Shown here piece after piece: positions 36,263 through 46,232 of a DNA stretch of 64,000 bases. The translations under genes and the position numbers were made by a program. The notes beneath the pieces were generated by a model. It was not told the origin of the DNA. It saw nothing but the letters and a program-made list of their open reading frames with translations, and did no database searches. Source of the DNA: Acidovorax sp. GTDB taxonomy: Bacteria; Pseudomonadota; Gammaproteobacteria; Burkholderiales; Burkholderiaceae_C. The stretch's first letter is position 1. The number at the start of each line of letters is the position of its first letter. The stretch spans positions 185,963 to 249,962 of the forward strand of contig NZ_JAPUDY010000051.1 of NCBI RefSeq assembly GCF_027492855.1. Direction: 5' to 3'.

Positions 36263-36763
36263 ATGCTGCCGGTTCCGTTCCATGCGCAGGTGGATCAAAT
36301 CTTCCGCGAGCACCACGCGTGGCTACACAGCCGCCTGTTGCGGCGCGTCTCCAACCGCAGCGATGCGGAGGAAGTGGCGTCGGAGACCTTCCTGCAGCTG
36401 AGCGAGGACGGCGGACGCACCGACATCCGCGACCCCCGCGCCTTTCTCACCACTATCGCCAAGCGCATTCTGTTTCAGCAGTGGCGGCGCCAGGATCTGG
36501 AGCAAGCCTATATCGACACCATGCGCCACATGCCACAGGCCATGGCGCTTTCGCCGGAGGAGCACGCCATGCTCATGGGGGCCATTGCGCAGCTCGACCG
36601 GGCGCTGGCCGCACTGCCGCTGCCCGTCAAGACGGCCTTCCTGCTGTCGCGGCTCGATGGCTGGACGTACTCACAAATAGCCCGGCACCTCGGCCTTTCG
36701 CAGGCCACGGTGGAGCGCCACATGAAGCGCGCCATCCTGCAGTGCGTGAACTGCGCGGCATGA
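36263..36763 (+). CDS. FecI-like extracytoplasmic-function sigma factor
   Basis: A 166-aa ECF sigma factor. Region 2 is SNRSDAEEVASETFLQLSED with AFLTTIAKRILFQQWRRQDLE. Region 4 is ALAALPLPVKTAFLLSRLDGWTYSQIARHLGLSQATVERHMKRAI. The SQATVERHMKRA helix is typical of the iron-transport (FecI) group. It overlaps the FecR-like gene by 4 bp (ATGA). A signal-transducing TonB receptor follows, so it should direct transcription of the receptor when the ferric siderophore is bound. Confidence 0.93.
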   Translation: MLPVPFHAQVDQIFREHHAWLHSRLLRRVSNRSDAEEVASETFLQLSEDGGRTDIRDPRAFLTTIAKRILFQQWRRQDLEQAYIDTMRHMPQAMALSPEEHAMLMGAIAQLDRALAALPLPVKTAFLLSRLDGWTYSQIARHLGLSQATVERHMKRAILQCVNCAA

Positions 36764-37767
36764 GCACCCAATCCCCTGACCGCGCTGCCCTGGAAGCTGC
36801 GGTGGACTGGCGCATACGCCAAGAATCCGCAGCCTTGAGCGCCGCCGAGCAACAGGCATTTGAGCACTGGCTTGCCGCGGCGCCAGACCATCGCGCGGCC
36901 TGGGCGCGGGTGGGCAGCGTGCTGGCCGACCCGCTGGCCACCATCCGCCACCTGCAAGCGCGAGAAGAAGGCCTGCACGTGCAGGCTGCCATGCAGGGCT
37001 TGTTCCGGGCGCGGCGCAGATCCCTGCTGCGCGGCGCGCTGGCGCTGGGCGGCATGGGGGTGACGGCAGCCATCACGGCGGACCGCTGGTTGCCGCTGCA
37101 AGAGCTTGTGGCAGACCTGCACACCGGCACCGGGCAGCGCGAGCAATTCACGCTGGCCGACGGGGGAACAGTGCTGCTCGACGCCCGCTCGTCCGCCAAC
37201 GTGCACGATGGCGATGGAACAACCACGCTGCACCTGCGCACGGGCGCGCTGATTGCGGCGCCGGCGCCTGCGGATGCCGCCCCCCTCCACATCCGCACCC
37301 GCGATGGGCTGGTGCGCCTGGACACCGGCAAGGCCATGTGCCGGGTGCATGCCGCCCACACCGAGGTGGTGGCGATGGAGCAACCCCTGGTGGTGCGGGC
37401 GTTCGATGGGCGGCAAGCCATCGTGCCGCCCGGCGGCGGCACACGCGTGACCGCGCAGGCCATCGAGCGGCTGCACGGCAACAGCCTGGGTCGCACGCTG
37501 TGGCAACAGGGCATGGTGGCCGCCGAGGACTGGCCGCTTCAGGACTTGATCGCCGCGCTGCAAGCCTACTACCCCGGTTTTCTGCGCCTGTCCGCGCCTG
37601 CATCCAGGCTGCGGGTTTTTGGCATCTTCCGCCTGGATGTGAATGACCTGCTCGCTACCCTGGCCCACACGCTGCCCATCCAGATACGCCGCCTGGGCCC
37701 TGTCATTTCCATCGACCTCGACCCCCTCCGGCAAACCGGCTCCAACGCCGACGACAAAAAAAGTTGA
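36760..37767 (+). CDS. FecR-like iron-transport anti-sigma/regulatory protein
   Basis: A 335-aa inner-membrane regulator. It has an N-terminal cytoplasmic DUF4880-type segment (EAAVDWRIRQESAALSAAEQQAFEHWL), a hydrophobic segment near residues 90-105 (LLRGALALGGMGVTAAITAD), and a periplasmic FecR domain (GQREQFTLADGGTVLLDARS). The C-terminal LQDLIAALQAYYPGFLRLS is the typical receptor-interacting tail. It relays the signal from the receptor STN domain to the sigma factor encoded just upstream. Confidence 0.92.
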   Translation: MSTQSPDRAALEAAVDWRIRQESAALSAAEQQAFEHWLAAAPDHRAAWARVGSVLADPLATIRHLQAREEGLHVQAAMQGLFRARRRSLLRGALALGGMGVTAAITADRWLPLQELVADLHTGTGQREQFTLADGGTVLLDARSSANVHDGDGTTTLHLRTGALIAAPAPADAAPLHIRTRDGLVRLDTGKAMCRVHAAHTEVVAMEQPLVVRAFDGRQAIVPPGGGTRVTAQAIERLHGNSLGRTLWQQGMVAAEDWPLQDLIAALQAYYPGFLRLSAPASRLRVFGIFRLDVNDLLATLAHTLPIQIRRLGPVISIDLDPLRQTGSNADDKKS

Positions 37768-37839
37768 GGGGTTTTTCCGCTTCGCTCCACAAGGATAAGG
37801 ACATGAAGACCTGAAGACCGAGCGAAAAGGACCTCTTGA

Positions 37840-40356
37840 ATGACTGCTGCTTCCCGCACCCCATCACCCACCCTCCACAGCCTGGCGTTGGCTGCATTCC
37901 TGGCCTGCGCGCTGCCGCCTGCGGCAGCACTGGCCGCCGATGCACCCGCCTCCTCCGCCACTGCCGCTGTCCGGCTGGACATTCCATCGGCACCGCTGGC
38001 CGAGGCGCTGATGCGCATCGGGCAAGCCACCGGGCGCAGCATCGTGGCCGACCCCGCCGTGCTCCAGGGCGTGCGCGCCCACCCCGTGCAGGGCACATTC
38101 ACAGCAGAACAGGCGGTGCGCAAGGCGCTGGAGGGCTCCCCTCTTCTGTCCGTCGAATCGGTGCCCGGCGGCGCCTTGCGCGTGCGCAAGCATGCCGCCG
38201 CAACGCCAGCGCCAGAGAGCGCGGCGAACACAGCCAGCGCCAGCGACCCTGCGCCTGCGCCACAAGCCGTCGCGTCGCTGGCCGCCGTGGTGGTGACAGA
38301 TCAGCGCATGGGCGGCACCCTGATGCAGCCCACGCGGCAGATCTCGGTCATCGAGGGCCAGGAGCTGGACGACCTGCGCGCCACATCGCCCAACCTGGGC
38401 GCCTTGCTGGCCAAAAGTGTGCCCGGCATGTCGGATTCAAGCCGCAACCTCAGCGACTTCGGCATGACGCTGCGCGGGCGCAATGTCCTCGTTCTGGTGG
38501 ATGGCATTCCGCTCAACACCAACCGCGACATGTCGCGCAACCTGGTCAATGTCGAGCTCAGCCGGATCGAGCGCGTGGAAGTGCTGCGCGGCAGCAACGC
38601 CATTTATGGCAGCGGCGCCACGGGGGGCATCATCTCCGTGACCACACGGCCCGTGGGCGGTGAATCCGTGGCGCAAACCACCGTGGGCGCGGACGCGGCA
38701 CTCTCCCATCTGAACCACGAGGGCCTGGGCGGGCATGTGCAGCACCTGATGTCCGGCTCTGGGGAAAGGTTTGACTATGAAATCGACATGTCCGCCCGCC
38801 GCACCGGCGGCGCCTACGACGGCCACGGCGACCGCATCGCGCCCGACGCCAGCCAGGGCGACCTGTTCGACTCCAACAACTTCAGCCTGGGCGGCAAGCT
38901 GGGGATTCGCATCGACGGCAACCAGCGCATCCAGTTGGCCGCCAGCCACCTGCGCATCCACCAAAAATCCGACTACGCCAACGACCCCAGCGTGAACCGC
39001 GCGCCTTTGGGCAGCGTGGCGGCGCGGGCCATCAAGGGGCTGGACCTGGCCGAGCAGAACCAGATAGAGAACACACTGCTGAGCGCCAACTATGAGCACA
39101 AAGACCTGGCGGGCAGCACGCTGTCGGCCCTGCTGTACGCCCGGGACAACTTCGTCCGCTTTGCGCCGTTTGACGCACGCAGCAACGTCAACCGGGGCAA
39201 CAACGTAGACCAGGTGATGCAGAACAACAAGGTGTTCGGCAGCCGCCTGACCCTCACCACGCCCCTGGGCGCGCACAAGGACACACGCCTCGTCTGGGGA
39301 GCCGACTACATCCAGGAGCGCAGCAACATGCCGCTGGATGTGTTCGATGGCGCCATCTACGACGCCAGCGGCGGCCTGGTCTTTCGCAAAACTGGCCAGC
39401 GGACCTACATGCCTTGGGTGACCGTGCGCAGCGCGGGCGCGTTTGCCCAGTTGCAGCACAAGTGGAGCGAGCGCTGGTCCGCAGAAGGCGGTTTGCGCTA
39501 CGAAAAGTCGCAGGCCAGCTTTGACGACTTTCAGCCCCTGTCGCAGTCGCGCCTGCCCAAACCTGCCACGGTGCGTGGCGGCAAGGTGGCCTACGACGCA
39601 GTGCTCTACAACGCAGGCATCGCCTTCAAGCCGGTCTCCAGCCAGGAGTTCTACACCTCGTTCAGCCAGGGCTTCGACCTGCCCGATGTGGGAGTGCAAC
39701 TGCGCAACGCAGGCGCCAATTTCAACATCCATTCGTCAGCGCTGGAGCCGGTGAAGACCGACAACTACGAGATCGGCTGGCGCGGCGCGTTCGGCAACAC
39801 GATGGCAACGCTGGCGCTGTTCCACTCCCGCTCCAACCTGGGCGCGGTGCAATCGTTCAACAACGGCCTGCACCTCACGCGCACACGCGAACGCATCCAC
39901 GGCCTGGAGGCCACGGCCGACTACTATGGCGACACATGGTCCACAGGCGGCACGTTGACGTGGATGCAGGGGCGCGAAACACCCCCAAATGCCGCCAGCG
40001 ACCAGATCATGACCGGCTACCGCATTCCACCGCTCAAGCTCACAGGCTACGTGCAATACCAGCCCAGCGAACGCTGGAGCGTGCGCACACAACTCAACTG
40101 GTTTGGCGCCAAGGACTACCGGCTGGCCGATGGTGCCAACCGCTTTGCACGCGCCGACGTCAAGAGCTATTACAGCGTGGACATCGTCGGCCGCTACCAG
40201 ATCGACAAGAAGAACCTGGTGACCGTGGGCGTGCAGAACCTGTTCAACCGCTACTACCTGCCCCTGTACAGCCAGTTGATGCGCAGCAGCAAAAACGACA
40301 GCCGCCTGCCCGCTGCTGGCGCCACGCTCACCGCCAGCTACACCCACCGCTGGTAA
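37840..40356 (+). CDS. TonB-dependent ferric-siderophore receptor with STN signalling domain
   Basis: An 838-aa outer-membrane receptor. A signal peptide (about 32 residues ending AALAA) is followed by an STN signalling domain (RLDIPSAPLAEALMRIGQATG). Next is a plug domain (FGMTLRGRNVLVLVDGIPLN, VEVLRGSNAIYGSGATGGII) and a 22-strand barrel with many aromatic girdle residues that ends in a terminal tryptophan. The plug-STN architecture and the upstream sigma/anti-sigma pair make it a FecA-type signalling receptor. The ligand is unknown. AAGGA lies 9-10 nt before the ATG. Confidence 0.94.
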   Translation: MTAASRTPSPTLHSLALAAFLACALPPAAALAADAPASSATAAVRLDIPSAPLAEALMRIGQATGRSIVADPAVLQGVRAHPVQGTFTAEQAVRKALEGSPLLSVESVPGGALRVRKHAAATPAPESAANTASASDPAPAPQAVASLAAVVVTDQRMGGTLMQPTRQISVIEGQELDDLRATSPNLGALLAKSVPGMSDSSRNLSDFGMTLRGRNVLVLVDGIPLNTNRDMSRNLVNVELSRIERVEVLRGSNAIYGSGATGGIISVTTRPVGGESVAQTTVGADAALSHLNHEGLGGHVQHLMSGSGERFDYEIDMSARRTGGAYDGHGDRIAPDASQGDLFDSNNFSLGGKLGIRIDGNQRIQLAASHLRIHQKSDYANDPSVNRAPLGSVAARAIKGLDLAEQNQIENTLLSANYEHKDLAGSTLSALLYARDNFVRFAPFDARSNVNRGNNVDQVMQNNKVFGSRLTLTTPLGAHKDTRLVWGADYIQERSNMPLDVFDGAIYDASGGLVFRKTGQRTYMPWVTVRSAGAFAQLQHKWSERWSAEGGLRYEKSQASFDDFQPLSQSRLPKPATVRGGKVAYDAVLYNAGIAFKPVSSQEFYTSFSQGFDLPDVGVQLRNAGANFNIHSSALEPVKTDNYEIGWRGAFGNTMATLALFHSRSNLGAVQSFNNGLHLTRTRERIHGLEATADYYGDTWSTGGTLTWMQGRETPPNAASDQIMTGYRIPPLKLTGYVQYQPSERWSVRTQLNWFGAKDYRLADGANRFARADVKSYYSVDIVGRYQIDKKNLVTVGVQNLFNRYYLPLYSQLMRSSKNDSRLPAAGATLTASYTHRW

Positions 40357-40399
40357 GAGCGGGGCACACCGCGAGATTTCCACAGTGTGGTGACACGCC

Positions 40400-42019
40400 C
40401 TAGTCGGCCACCACACCTTTGGCCTGCCCCCTAAACCCCCAGTTGTTCTCCGCCCCCACGGTCACGGCCTTGCCGCCGCTCTCGAATTGCAGCTTGACCA
40501 CGGTGACCTCGCCATCGGCCACCGAGCGTGAGATGAGCTGAAAGGTCTGCGCGTCGAGCCAATGGCCCTTGACGGCGATGACCGCATCGGGCCCTTGCGC
40601 GGCGGTGCGGTACAGGCCGTCCAGGCCCAGGGGGCCGGCAACAGGCTCACGGGGCAGACCGGGGCGGCTGCCGTCGAAGCTGACCTCGTAGCGCGGGTGG
40701 GAGGGGGTGAGGTCCAGCACCAGGCGCTGGATGCCCAAACCGTTGCGCTCCAGCACCCAGGCCTTGCGCGAGACGGTGGCGGCCAGCTCGGGCGTGGACG
40801 CGGGAAGGGCGCTGGGCTTTTCCAGTCCGGCATCGCGGATGCGGGCGGCCAGTTGCTCCTGTGCGGCAGCGTCGGCGGGCAGGGGCTCGCGCGAGCGCGC
40901 AGCGGCGGTGATCTGGTCGATGAACGCGGGCAACGGGTAGTTGCGTCGGCCCGTGACGGCCACGACCACGTCGATGTCGGGCAGCACCACGATGAGCTGG
41001 CGGTTGAAGCCGGCCGTGAAAAAGGCGCGCTTGGACGGGATGCTCCACCAGCCATTGGCATAGCGGAACGCTGGCCCATTGCCGCCAAAGCCCATGTCCA
41101 CCACGGGATTGAAGACCTGCTCCACCCAGGCGGCGGGCAGCAGCTGGCGGCCGTTCCACTGGCCTTTGCGCAGGTAGAGGTAGCCGATACGCGCCATGTC
41201 GCGCGGGTGCAGGTACAGGCCCCAGCCGCCGACGTCGATGCCCTGCGGGTCCTTGCGCCAGCGCACGTCGCTGATGCCCAGCGGGCCGAACAATCGCTTT
41301 TGTGCATAGGCCAGGGTGCTGCCGCCGGTCTTGTGCGCGAGGATGGCCGAGAGCAGGTGGGTGTTGCCGCTGTTGTAGTTGAAGCCCGCGCCGGGCGCCT
41401 GGGCCATGGGGCGGTCGAGCACAAAGCCTTGCCAGTCGCGCGCGCGGCCCAGCTGCAGCATGGTCTCGGGCACGGCGTCGCTGAGCGGCTCGATCCAGTG
41501 CAGGCCCGAGGTCATGTCGAGCAGGTGGCCCAGGGTCATGGCCTTTTTGGAGGCATCGGCGTTGGCGACCTTGCGATCGGCAAAAAATTCGAGCACGGGC
41601 GCGTCGCGCGAGGCGATCAGCCCGTCCTGGATGGCCATGCCAGTGAGCGTGGCGACCACCCCCTTGGTGGTGGAGTTGACGGCATGCTTGAGCCCCTCGC
41701 GATACGGGGCGTAGAAGGCCTCGGCCACCAGGGTGCCGTGGCGGGTAACGAGCAGGCTGTCCATGCCCTGCGCCGCGCCAAAGTCGATCAGCCTGGCCAG
41801 GGCCGCCGAGTCCATGCCCTGGGCCTCGGGCGTGCTCTCGGCCCAGTCTTCCCCAGGCCAGGTACCCAAGGACTGCGCGGCCGGGGCGTCGGTGGGCGCA
41901 GCATCCTGCGCCTGCGCTGCCGTGAGCGGCGCTGCAGCGCTGGCCAGCAACACGGCCGTGGCCTGCCTGCGGTTGATCGGTGCCACAACGGTCTCGGTCG
42001 TCTTGCCCTGCATGTGCAT
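40400..42019 (-). CDS. Tat-exported beta-lactamase-like serine hydrolase
   Basis: A 539-aa S12-type serine hydrolase. The N-terminus has a twin-arginine leader (NRRQATAVLLASAAAPLTAAQA). The catalytic SxxK motif is in VNSTTKGV and the Tyr motif is YNSGN. Members include esterases, D-amino-acid peptidases and NylB-like amide hydrolases. AGGAGG stands 6 nt before the ATG at 42019, which decides the start. It converges on the TonB receptor. Hydrolysis of a siderophore or its ester is conceivable, but nothing in the sequence proves it. Confidence 0.88.
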   Translation of the reverse strand: MHMQGKTTETVVAPINRRQATAVLLASAAAPLTAAQAQDAAPTDAPAAQSLGTWPGEDWAESTPEAQGMDSAALARLIDFGAAQGMDSLLVTRHGTLVAEAFYAPYREGLKHAVNSTTKGVVATLTGMAIQDGLIASRDAPVLEFFADRKVANADASKKAMTLGHLLDMTSGLHWIEPLSDAVPETMLQLGRARDWQGFVLDRPMAQAPGAGFNYNSGNTHLLSAILAHKTGGSTLAYAQKRLFGPLGISDVRWRKDPQGIDVGGWGLYLHPRDMARIGYLYLRKGQWNGRQLLPAAWVEQVFNPVVDMGFGGNGPAFRYANGWWSIPSKRAFFTAGFNRQLIVVLPDIDVVVAVTGRRNYPLPAFIDQITAAARSREPLPADAAAQEQLAARIRDAGLEKPSALPASTPELAATVSRKAWVLERNGLGIQRLVLDLTPSHPRYEVSFDGSRPGLPREPVAGPLGLDGLYRTAAQGPDAVIAVKGHWLDAQTFQLISRSVADGEVTVVKLQFESGGKAVTVGAENNWGFRGQAKGVVAD

Positions 42020-42142
42020 CCCCTGCCTCCTGAGCTTGCTGTATGGCAAGAATCATATGCCGCGCCATCACCGCCTGGCCCCAGGTTCATTGCACGGGCG
42101 ATACCATTGCAGCCTCTGATTTCGCTTTTTGCCCCTTGCGCC

Positions 42143-42856
42143 ATGACCCACGCTACTGAATTCGCCCCCGGCCTCGTCGTCCAGGGCATAGACGCCCCGC
42201 TGTCCCTGTCGAACTACAAGCTCATCGCCTTCGACATGGACTCCACCCTGATCAACATCGAGTGCGTGGACGAAATCGCCGACGCCGCTGGCCGCAAGGC
42301 CGAGGTGGCCGCCATCACCGAAGCCGCCATGCAGGGCATCATCACCGACTACAAGGAAAGCCTGCGCCAGCGTGTGGCGCTGCTCAAGGGCGTGACGGTG
42401 CAGCACATGGAGCAGGTGTTCACCGAGCGCCTGCGCTTCAACCCCGGCGCTAAAGAGCTCATCACCGCCGCCAAGTCCGCAGGGCTGACCACGCTGTTGG
42501 TCTCGGGCGGCTTCACCTTTTTTGCTGACCGCGTGAAGGCGGGCCTCGGTATCGACTTCGCCCGCTCCAACATGCTGGAGGTAGAAGGCGGCCAGCTCAC
42601 CGGTCGCATGGTGGACCAGGCCTGGGGCGACATCTGCGACGGCGCCGAGAAACGCCGCACGCTGCTGGAGGTGGCCTCGCTCATGGGCATAGCGCCATCG
42701 CAGGCGATCGCCGTGGGCGACGGCGCCAACGACCTGCCCATGATGGGCGCGGCCGGCCTGTCGGTGGCCTACCACGCCAAACCCGCCGTGCGCGCGCAGG
42801 CCAACGTGGCCATCAACCAGGGCGGTCTGGACCGGTTGCTGGAAGTGCTGCGCTGA
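42143..42856 (+). CDS. serB: Phosphoserine phosphatase
   Basis: SerB hydrolyses phosphoserine in the last step of serine synthesis. The 237-aa HAD-superfamily protein has motif I DMDSTLIN (nucleophile Asp), the specificity segment IECVDEIADAAG, motif II LLVSGGFTFFADRV, and motif IV GDGANDLPMMGAAG. It lacks the N-terminal ACT domain of longer SerB proteins. It is divergent from the serine hydrolase and followed after 25 bp by a thioredoxin-like gene. Confidence 0.95.
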   Translation: MTHATEFAPGLVVQGIDAPLSLSNYKLIAFDMDSTLINIECVDEIADAAGRKAEVAAITEAAMQGIITDYKESLRQRVALLKGVTVQHMEQVFTERLRFNPGAKELITAAKSAGLTTLLVSGGFTFFADRVKAGLGIDFARSNMLEVEGGQLTGRMVDQAWGDICDGAEKRRTLLEVASLMGIAPSQAIAVGDGANDLPMMGAAGLSVAYHAKPAVRAQANVAINQGGLDRLLEVLR

Positions 42857-42881
42857 TCCACAGCAGCACCGCAACACCCCC

Positions 42882-43478
42882 ATGTTCGCGCCCCTCCAGG
42901 ACCGCATCCACCGCGCTTGGCAAGCCTTGCGCATCGGCTGGAAGCGGCACCTCGCCAGCCTCGCGCTGGCCTGGATCGCCATCGTGGCCGTGGACACCTG
43001 GCGCACACGCGATCTGCCCCAAGGCCCCGCGCCCGATGTGCCCCTGGTGATGGCCCCCACCCAACCTGGCTTGCAACAACACACCACCCTTGCACAGTGG
43101 CGCGCCCAGCACCCCGGCCAAGCCGTGGCCGTGCACTTTTGGGCCGAATGGTGCACTGTGTGCAAACTGGAAGAGCCCAGCATTGCCAGCCTGTCCACCG
43201 GGTGGCCCGTGCTGGGCGTGGCCATGCAGTCTGGCAATGCAGAGCGGGTGGCGCAGGTGCAGCGCCAGCGCGGCATGGCCTGGCCCACTGCGGTGGACCC
43301 GCAGGGCGCCCTGTCACGCAGTTGGGGGGTGCGTGCCGTGCCCGCGCTGGTGGTCATCGACGCGCAGGGCCAGGTGCGGTTTGCCACCTCGGGCTACACG
43401 CCGGAATGGTCCATGCGGCTGCGGCTGTGGTGGGCGCAGGCCATGCCGCAGTGGCGCACATTGCTACAAAAACAATAG
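42882..43478 (+). CDS. Membrane-anchored thioredoxin-like protein disulfide oxidoreductase (ScsD-like)
   Basis: A 198-aa protein with one N-terminal transmembrane anchor ([18 protein letters not shown]) and a periplasmic thioredoxin fold. The redox motif CTVC is in [20 protein letters not shown], followed by cis-proline [11 protein letters not shown]. The WCxVCKLEE form is that of ScsD/TlpA-like disulfide reductases. Substrates are unknown. Help with the periplasmic metalloenzyme encoded just downstream is possible. The last codons and stop come from repeat copy 6. Confidence 0.85.
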   Translation: MFAPLQDRIHRAWQALRIGWKRHLASLALAWIAIVAVDTWRTRDLPQGPAPDVPLVMAPTQPGLQQHTTLAQWRAQHPGQAVAVHFWAEWCTVCKLEEPSIASLSTGWPVLGVAMQSGNAERVAQVQRQRGMAWPTAVDPQGALSRSWGVRAVPALVVIDAQGQVRFATSGYTPEWSMRLRLWWAQAMPQWRTLLQKQ

Positions 43479-43518
43479 CTGCTTGCGCTTATTGAATAAG
43501 CGCTACAGGCCATTTTTG
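43461..43518 (+). repeat. Dispersed AGCGCT-type repeat, copy 6, supplying a stop codon
   Basis: TTGCTACAAAAACAATAGCT, then GCTTGCGCTTATTGAATAAG, then CGCTACAGGCCATTTTTGCC. The TAG of the TAGCT module is the stop codon of the thioredoxin-like gene, whose final residues Leu-Leu-Gln-Lys-Gln are read from the repeat. Confidence 0.92.
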
Positions 43519-43626
43519 CCCTTTTTCTTTGCGCTGCACGCCGCATCGCATCTTTTGGCGCAGATCTTCAAGACCCGCCGCCCCTGTCTTTGCACACTGG
43601 CCTCCACACCAACACCGGAGGCCCAC

Positions 43627-44100
43627 ATGCACATCACCCTGAACCAACAAACCCAGCCCGTGCCGCCCGGCTGGGAGGACGAGCCCCTGCTGTGGCTGCT
43701 GCGCGAGCCGCTGGGCCTGGCGGGCACGCGCTTTGGCTGTGGTGTGGGCCAGTGCGGTGCCTGCACGGTGCTCGTCGATGGGCAGGCGCAGCGCGCCTGC
43801 CTGCACACGGCACGCTCTCTGCAAGGGCGCTCCATCACCACCATCGAAGGGCTGGCCGCAAGCGACGGCACGCTGCACCCCGTGCAACAGGCCTGGCTGG
43901 ACCTGCGCGTGCCCCAGTGCGGCTACTGCCAGAGCGGCCAGATCATGGGTGCCGTGGCCTTGCTGCGCGCCACGCCGCGCCCCACCGATGCGCAGATCGA
44001 CACCGCCATGGCGGCCCACCTGTGCCGCTGCGGCACCCAGCACCGGGTGCGGGCAGCCATCCACCAGGCCGGTGGGGCCGCTGGGGGCGCCAAGCCATGA
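43627..44100 (+). CDS. 2Fe-2S subunit of a molybdenum hydroxylase (IorA-like)
   Basis: A 157-aa electron-transfer subunit of the xanthine oxidase family. The plant-type cluster is [21 protein letters not shown] (C-x4-C-x2-C...C) and the C-terminal four-helix cluster is QCGYCQSGQ...HLCRCGT. There is no signal peptide, as expected if it is carried out by its partner's Tat leader. It overlaps the large subunit by ATGA. The two-subunit form without an FAD subunit matches isoquinoline 1-oxidoreductase or periplasmic aldehyde oxidases. Confidence 0.92.
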   Translation: MHITLNQQTQPVPPGWEDEPLLWLLREPLGLAGTRFGCGVGQCGACTVLVDGQAQRACLHTARSLQGRSITTIEGLAASDGTLHPVQQAWLDLRVPQCGYCQSGQIMGAVALLRATPRPTDAQIDTAMAAHLCRCGTQHRVRAAIHQAGGAAGGAKP

Positions 44101-46202
44101 AGCGGCGCCAGTTTTTCGCTGCGGCCAGCGCCGGTGCGCTCACGGTCATGCTCACCGGCTGCTCGCTGGTGCCGGTGATTCCCAAGCGCCCTACCTCCAC
44201 CGCCGACGACGCCCTGGGCTGGATACGCCACAAGGACGGCCGCTACACCCTGTGGCTGCCCAGCACCGAGATGGGCCAGCAAATCAGCGCCGCGCTGCAA
44301 GGCCTGGCCGCCGCCGAGCTGGGCGTGCCGCCCGAGCAGGTGCATCTGCAACTGCCCGGCACGGGCGACATTGCCCGCGTGCGCGCCACGGTGGGCAGCG
44401 CCAGCGTGCATGACTTTGCCCTGCCCCTGGCCCGCGCCTGCGCCACGCTGCGCGAGGCCCTGGCCCAGGGCCAAACCACCGGCACGCTGGCCGCGCGCGA
44501 CATCCCGGCCAGCGCGCTGCGCAGCCTGCAGCCACGCACGGGGGCGACCAAAGCAGCGCCCGCTGCACCGGGCCAGCTGCACGCCCTTGTCACCGGCCAG
44601 CCGCTGTTTGCGGGCGACACGCGCCTGCCCGGCCTGCTCTACGGCCGCGTGCTGCGCGCACCCGTGTCGGCGGAACTGGTTTCGCGTCCACAGGCATGGG
44701 ACGACACCGCCGCCCGCGCCGACCCGGCCTGCGTGGCCGTGGTGCAGCACCCGGCCCTGTTGCAAATGGGCAGCCAGGGGCTGGGCATCGTGGCCCGCAC
44801 GCCCTCGGCACTCGACCGCATCGAGGCCGTGCTGGCCGTGCAGTGGCAGATAGAGGACGACGCGTTCGAGCAAGCCGCCATCGACGAGCGCATCGACATC
44901 GACCCCCACCTGCGCCGGGGCCCGCTGCAGCACCGCCTGCGCAAGGACGACCTGCCGTCCGAAACCGCGTGGACGCTGGACCTGCGCATGGACATCCCCC
45001 TGGCCGCCCACGCCCCCATCGAACCGCGCAGCGCCACGGCGCACTGGCTTGCCGCTACAGGCAAAGGCACCGCACTGCGCGTGTGGGCGGGCACACAAGA
45101 CCTGTTTTATGTGCGCGACGTGCTGGCGCGCCATCTGGACCTGCCAGCGGAACGGATCGAGGTACAGGCCTGCCGCGTGGGCGGCGGCTTTGGTGGCCGC
45201 ACGCTGTGCACGGTGGAGCTGGAAGCCGCCGTGCTCGCCCAGGCCGTGGGCGCCCCGGTCAAGGTGCACTGGAGCCGCGCGCAGGAGTTCGCTCAGGGCT
45301 TCCAGCGCCCGCCCTCCAGCCACCGCGTGCGGGCACGCGTGCAGGGCGGGCGCATCACCCACTGGTGGCACGCGCTGGCCAGCAGCCACATACTGTTCAC
45401 ACCCGCCGCCATGCCGGTATGGATGCAGAACCTGGCCGACCTGGCGGGCGACAGCGGCGTGGCGCGCGGCGCGCAAATGCCGTATGACGTGCCCCATCAG
45501 CGCATCGAATTCACCGCGCAACGCCTGCCCGTACACACCGGCCCCTGGCGCGGCCTGGGCGCCGGGCCCAACACCCTGGTGGTGGAAAGCGCCATGGACG
45601 AATGCGCACGGCAAGCCCAGGCCGACCCGCTGGCCTGGCGCCTGTTGCACACCGCCGATGAGCGCCTGGCCCAGGTGCTGCGCCGCGCCGCCGCCGAGGC
45701 CCGCTGGCCCCGGCGCCCCGCCAGCGACACCACCACCCTGCGCGGGCGCGGCATCGCGGGCGGCATCTACAAAGGCATGAGCTACGCCGCCGCCGTGGCC
45801 GACGTGGAAGTGCAGCGCGCCACCGGCCAGGTGCGCGTGGTGGCGCTGTGGTGCGCGCACGACTGCGGCCTGGTGCTGCAGCCCGACGGCGTGCGCGCAC
45901 AGACCGAAGGCAACCTCGTGTGGTGCCTGGGCATGGTGCTGTTCGAGCAACTGCCCGTGGCACGCTCGGGCATCGCCGCTGCCAGTTTTGCCGACTATCC
46001 CCAGCCACGCATGGGCGACGTGCCGCCGCTGCATGTGCACCTGATCGACAGCAACGCGCCACCCACAGGCGCCGGAGAAACCGCCATGGTGGCCGGCGCG
46101 GGTGCCATTGCCAATGCGCTGCGCGACGCCACGGGTGTGCGCTTTACCCGCCTGCCCGTGCGCAGCGAGGATGTGCTCCGGGCCCTGGGCGCACAGGGCT
46201 GA
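44097..46202 (+). CDS. Molybdopterin-binding subunit of a periplasmic hydroxylase (IorB-like)
   Basis: A 701-aa catalytic subunit of the xanthine oxidase family. The leader [20 protein letters not shown] has the twin-arginine motif and runs into the lipobox LTGC (Cys at residue 21), so it may be a Tat-exported lipoprotein. Cofactor and catalytic motifs include GGGFGGRT, the [11 protein letters not shown] segment, and Glu661 in TGAGETAMV, the base of the family. It would hydroxylate an aldehyde or N-heterocycle using water. The electron acceptor (usually a c-type cytochrome) is not encoded nearby. An AraC regulator follows. Confidence 0.9.
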   Translation: MKRRQFFAAASAGALTVMLTGCSLVPVIPKRPTSTADDALGWIRHKDGRYTLWLPSTEMGQQISAALQGLAAAELGVPPEQVHLQLPGTGDIARVRATVGSASVHDFALPLARACATLREALAQGQTTGTLAARDIPASALRSLQPRTGATKAAPAAPGQLHALVTGQPLFAGDTRLPGLLYGRVLRAPVSAELVSRPQAWDDTAARADPACVAVVQHPALLQMGSQGLGIVARTPSALDRIEAVLAVQWQIEDDAFEQAAIDERIDIDPHLRRGPLQHRLRKDDLPSETAWTLDLRMDIPLAAHAPIEPRSATAHWLAATGKGTALRVWAGTQDLFYVRDVLARHLDLPAERIEVQACRVGGGFGGRTLCTVELEAAVLAQAVGAPVKVHWSRAQEFAQGFQRPPSSHRVRARVQGGRITHWWHALASSHILFTPAAMPVWMQNLADLAGDSGVARGAQMPYDVPHQRIEFTAQRLPVHTGPWRGLGAGPNTLVVESAMDECARQAQADPLAWRLLHTADERLAQVLRRAAAEARWPRRPASDTTTLRGRGIAGGIYKGMSYAAAVADVEVQRATGQVRVVALWCAHDCGLVLQPDGVRAQTEGNLVWCLGMVLFEQLPVARSGIAAASFADYPQPRMGDVPPLHVHLIDSNAPPTGAGETAMVAGAGAIANALRDATGVRFTRLPVRSEDVLRALGAQG

Positions 46203-46220
46203 ACGCCCCACGAGCAAAGG

Positions 46221-46226
46221 CACAAT
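46221..46226 (+). promoter_or_regulatory. Candidate -10 element of the AraC gene, leaderless arrangement
   Basis: CACAAT lies 6 nt before the ATG at 46233 and no Shine-Dalgarno is present. A transcript from it would begin at the start codon. The same arrangement occurs at 53416. Confidence 0.35.
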
Positions 46227-46232
46227 CCGCCC

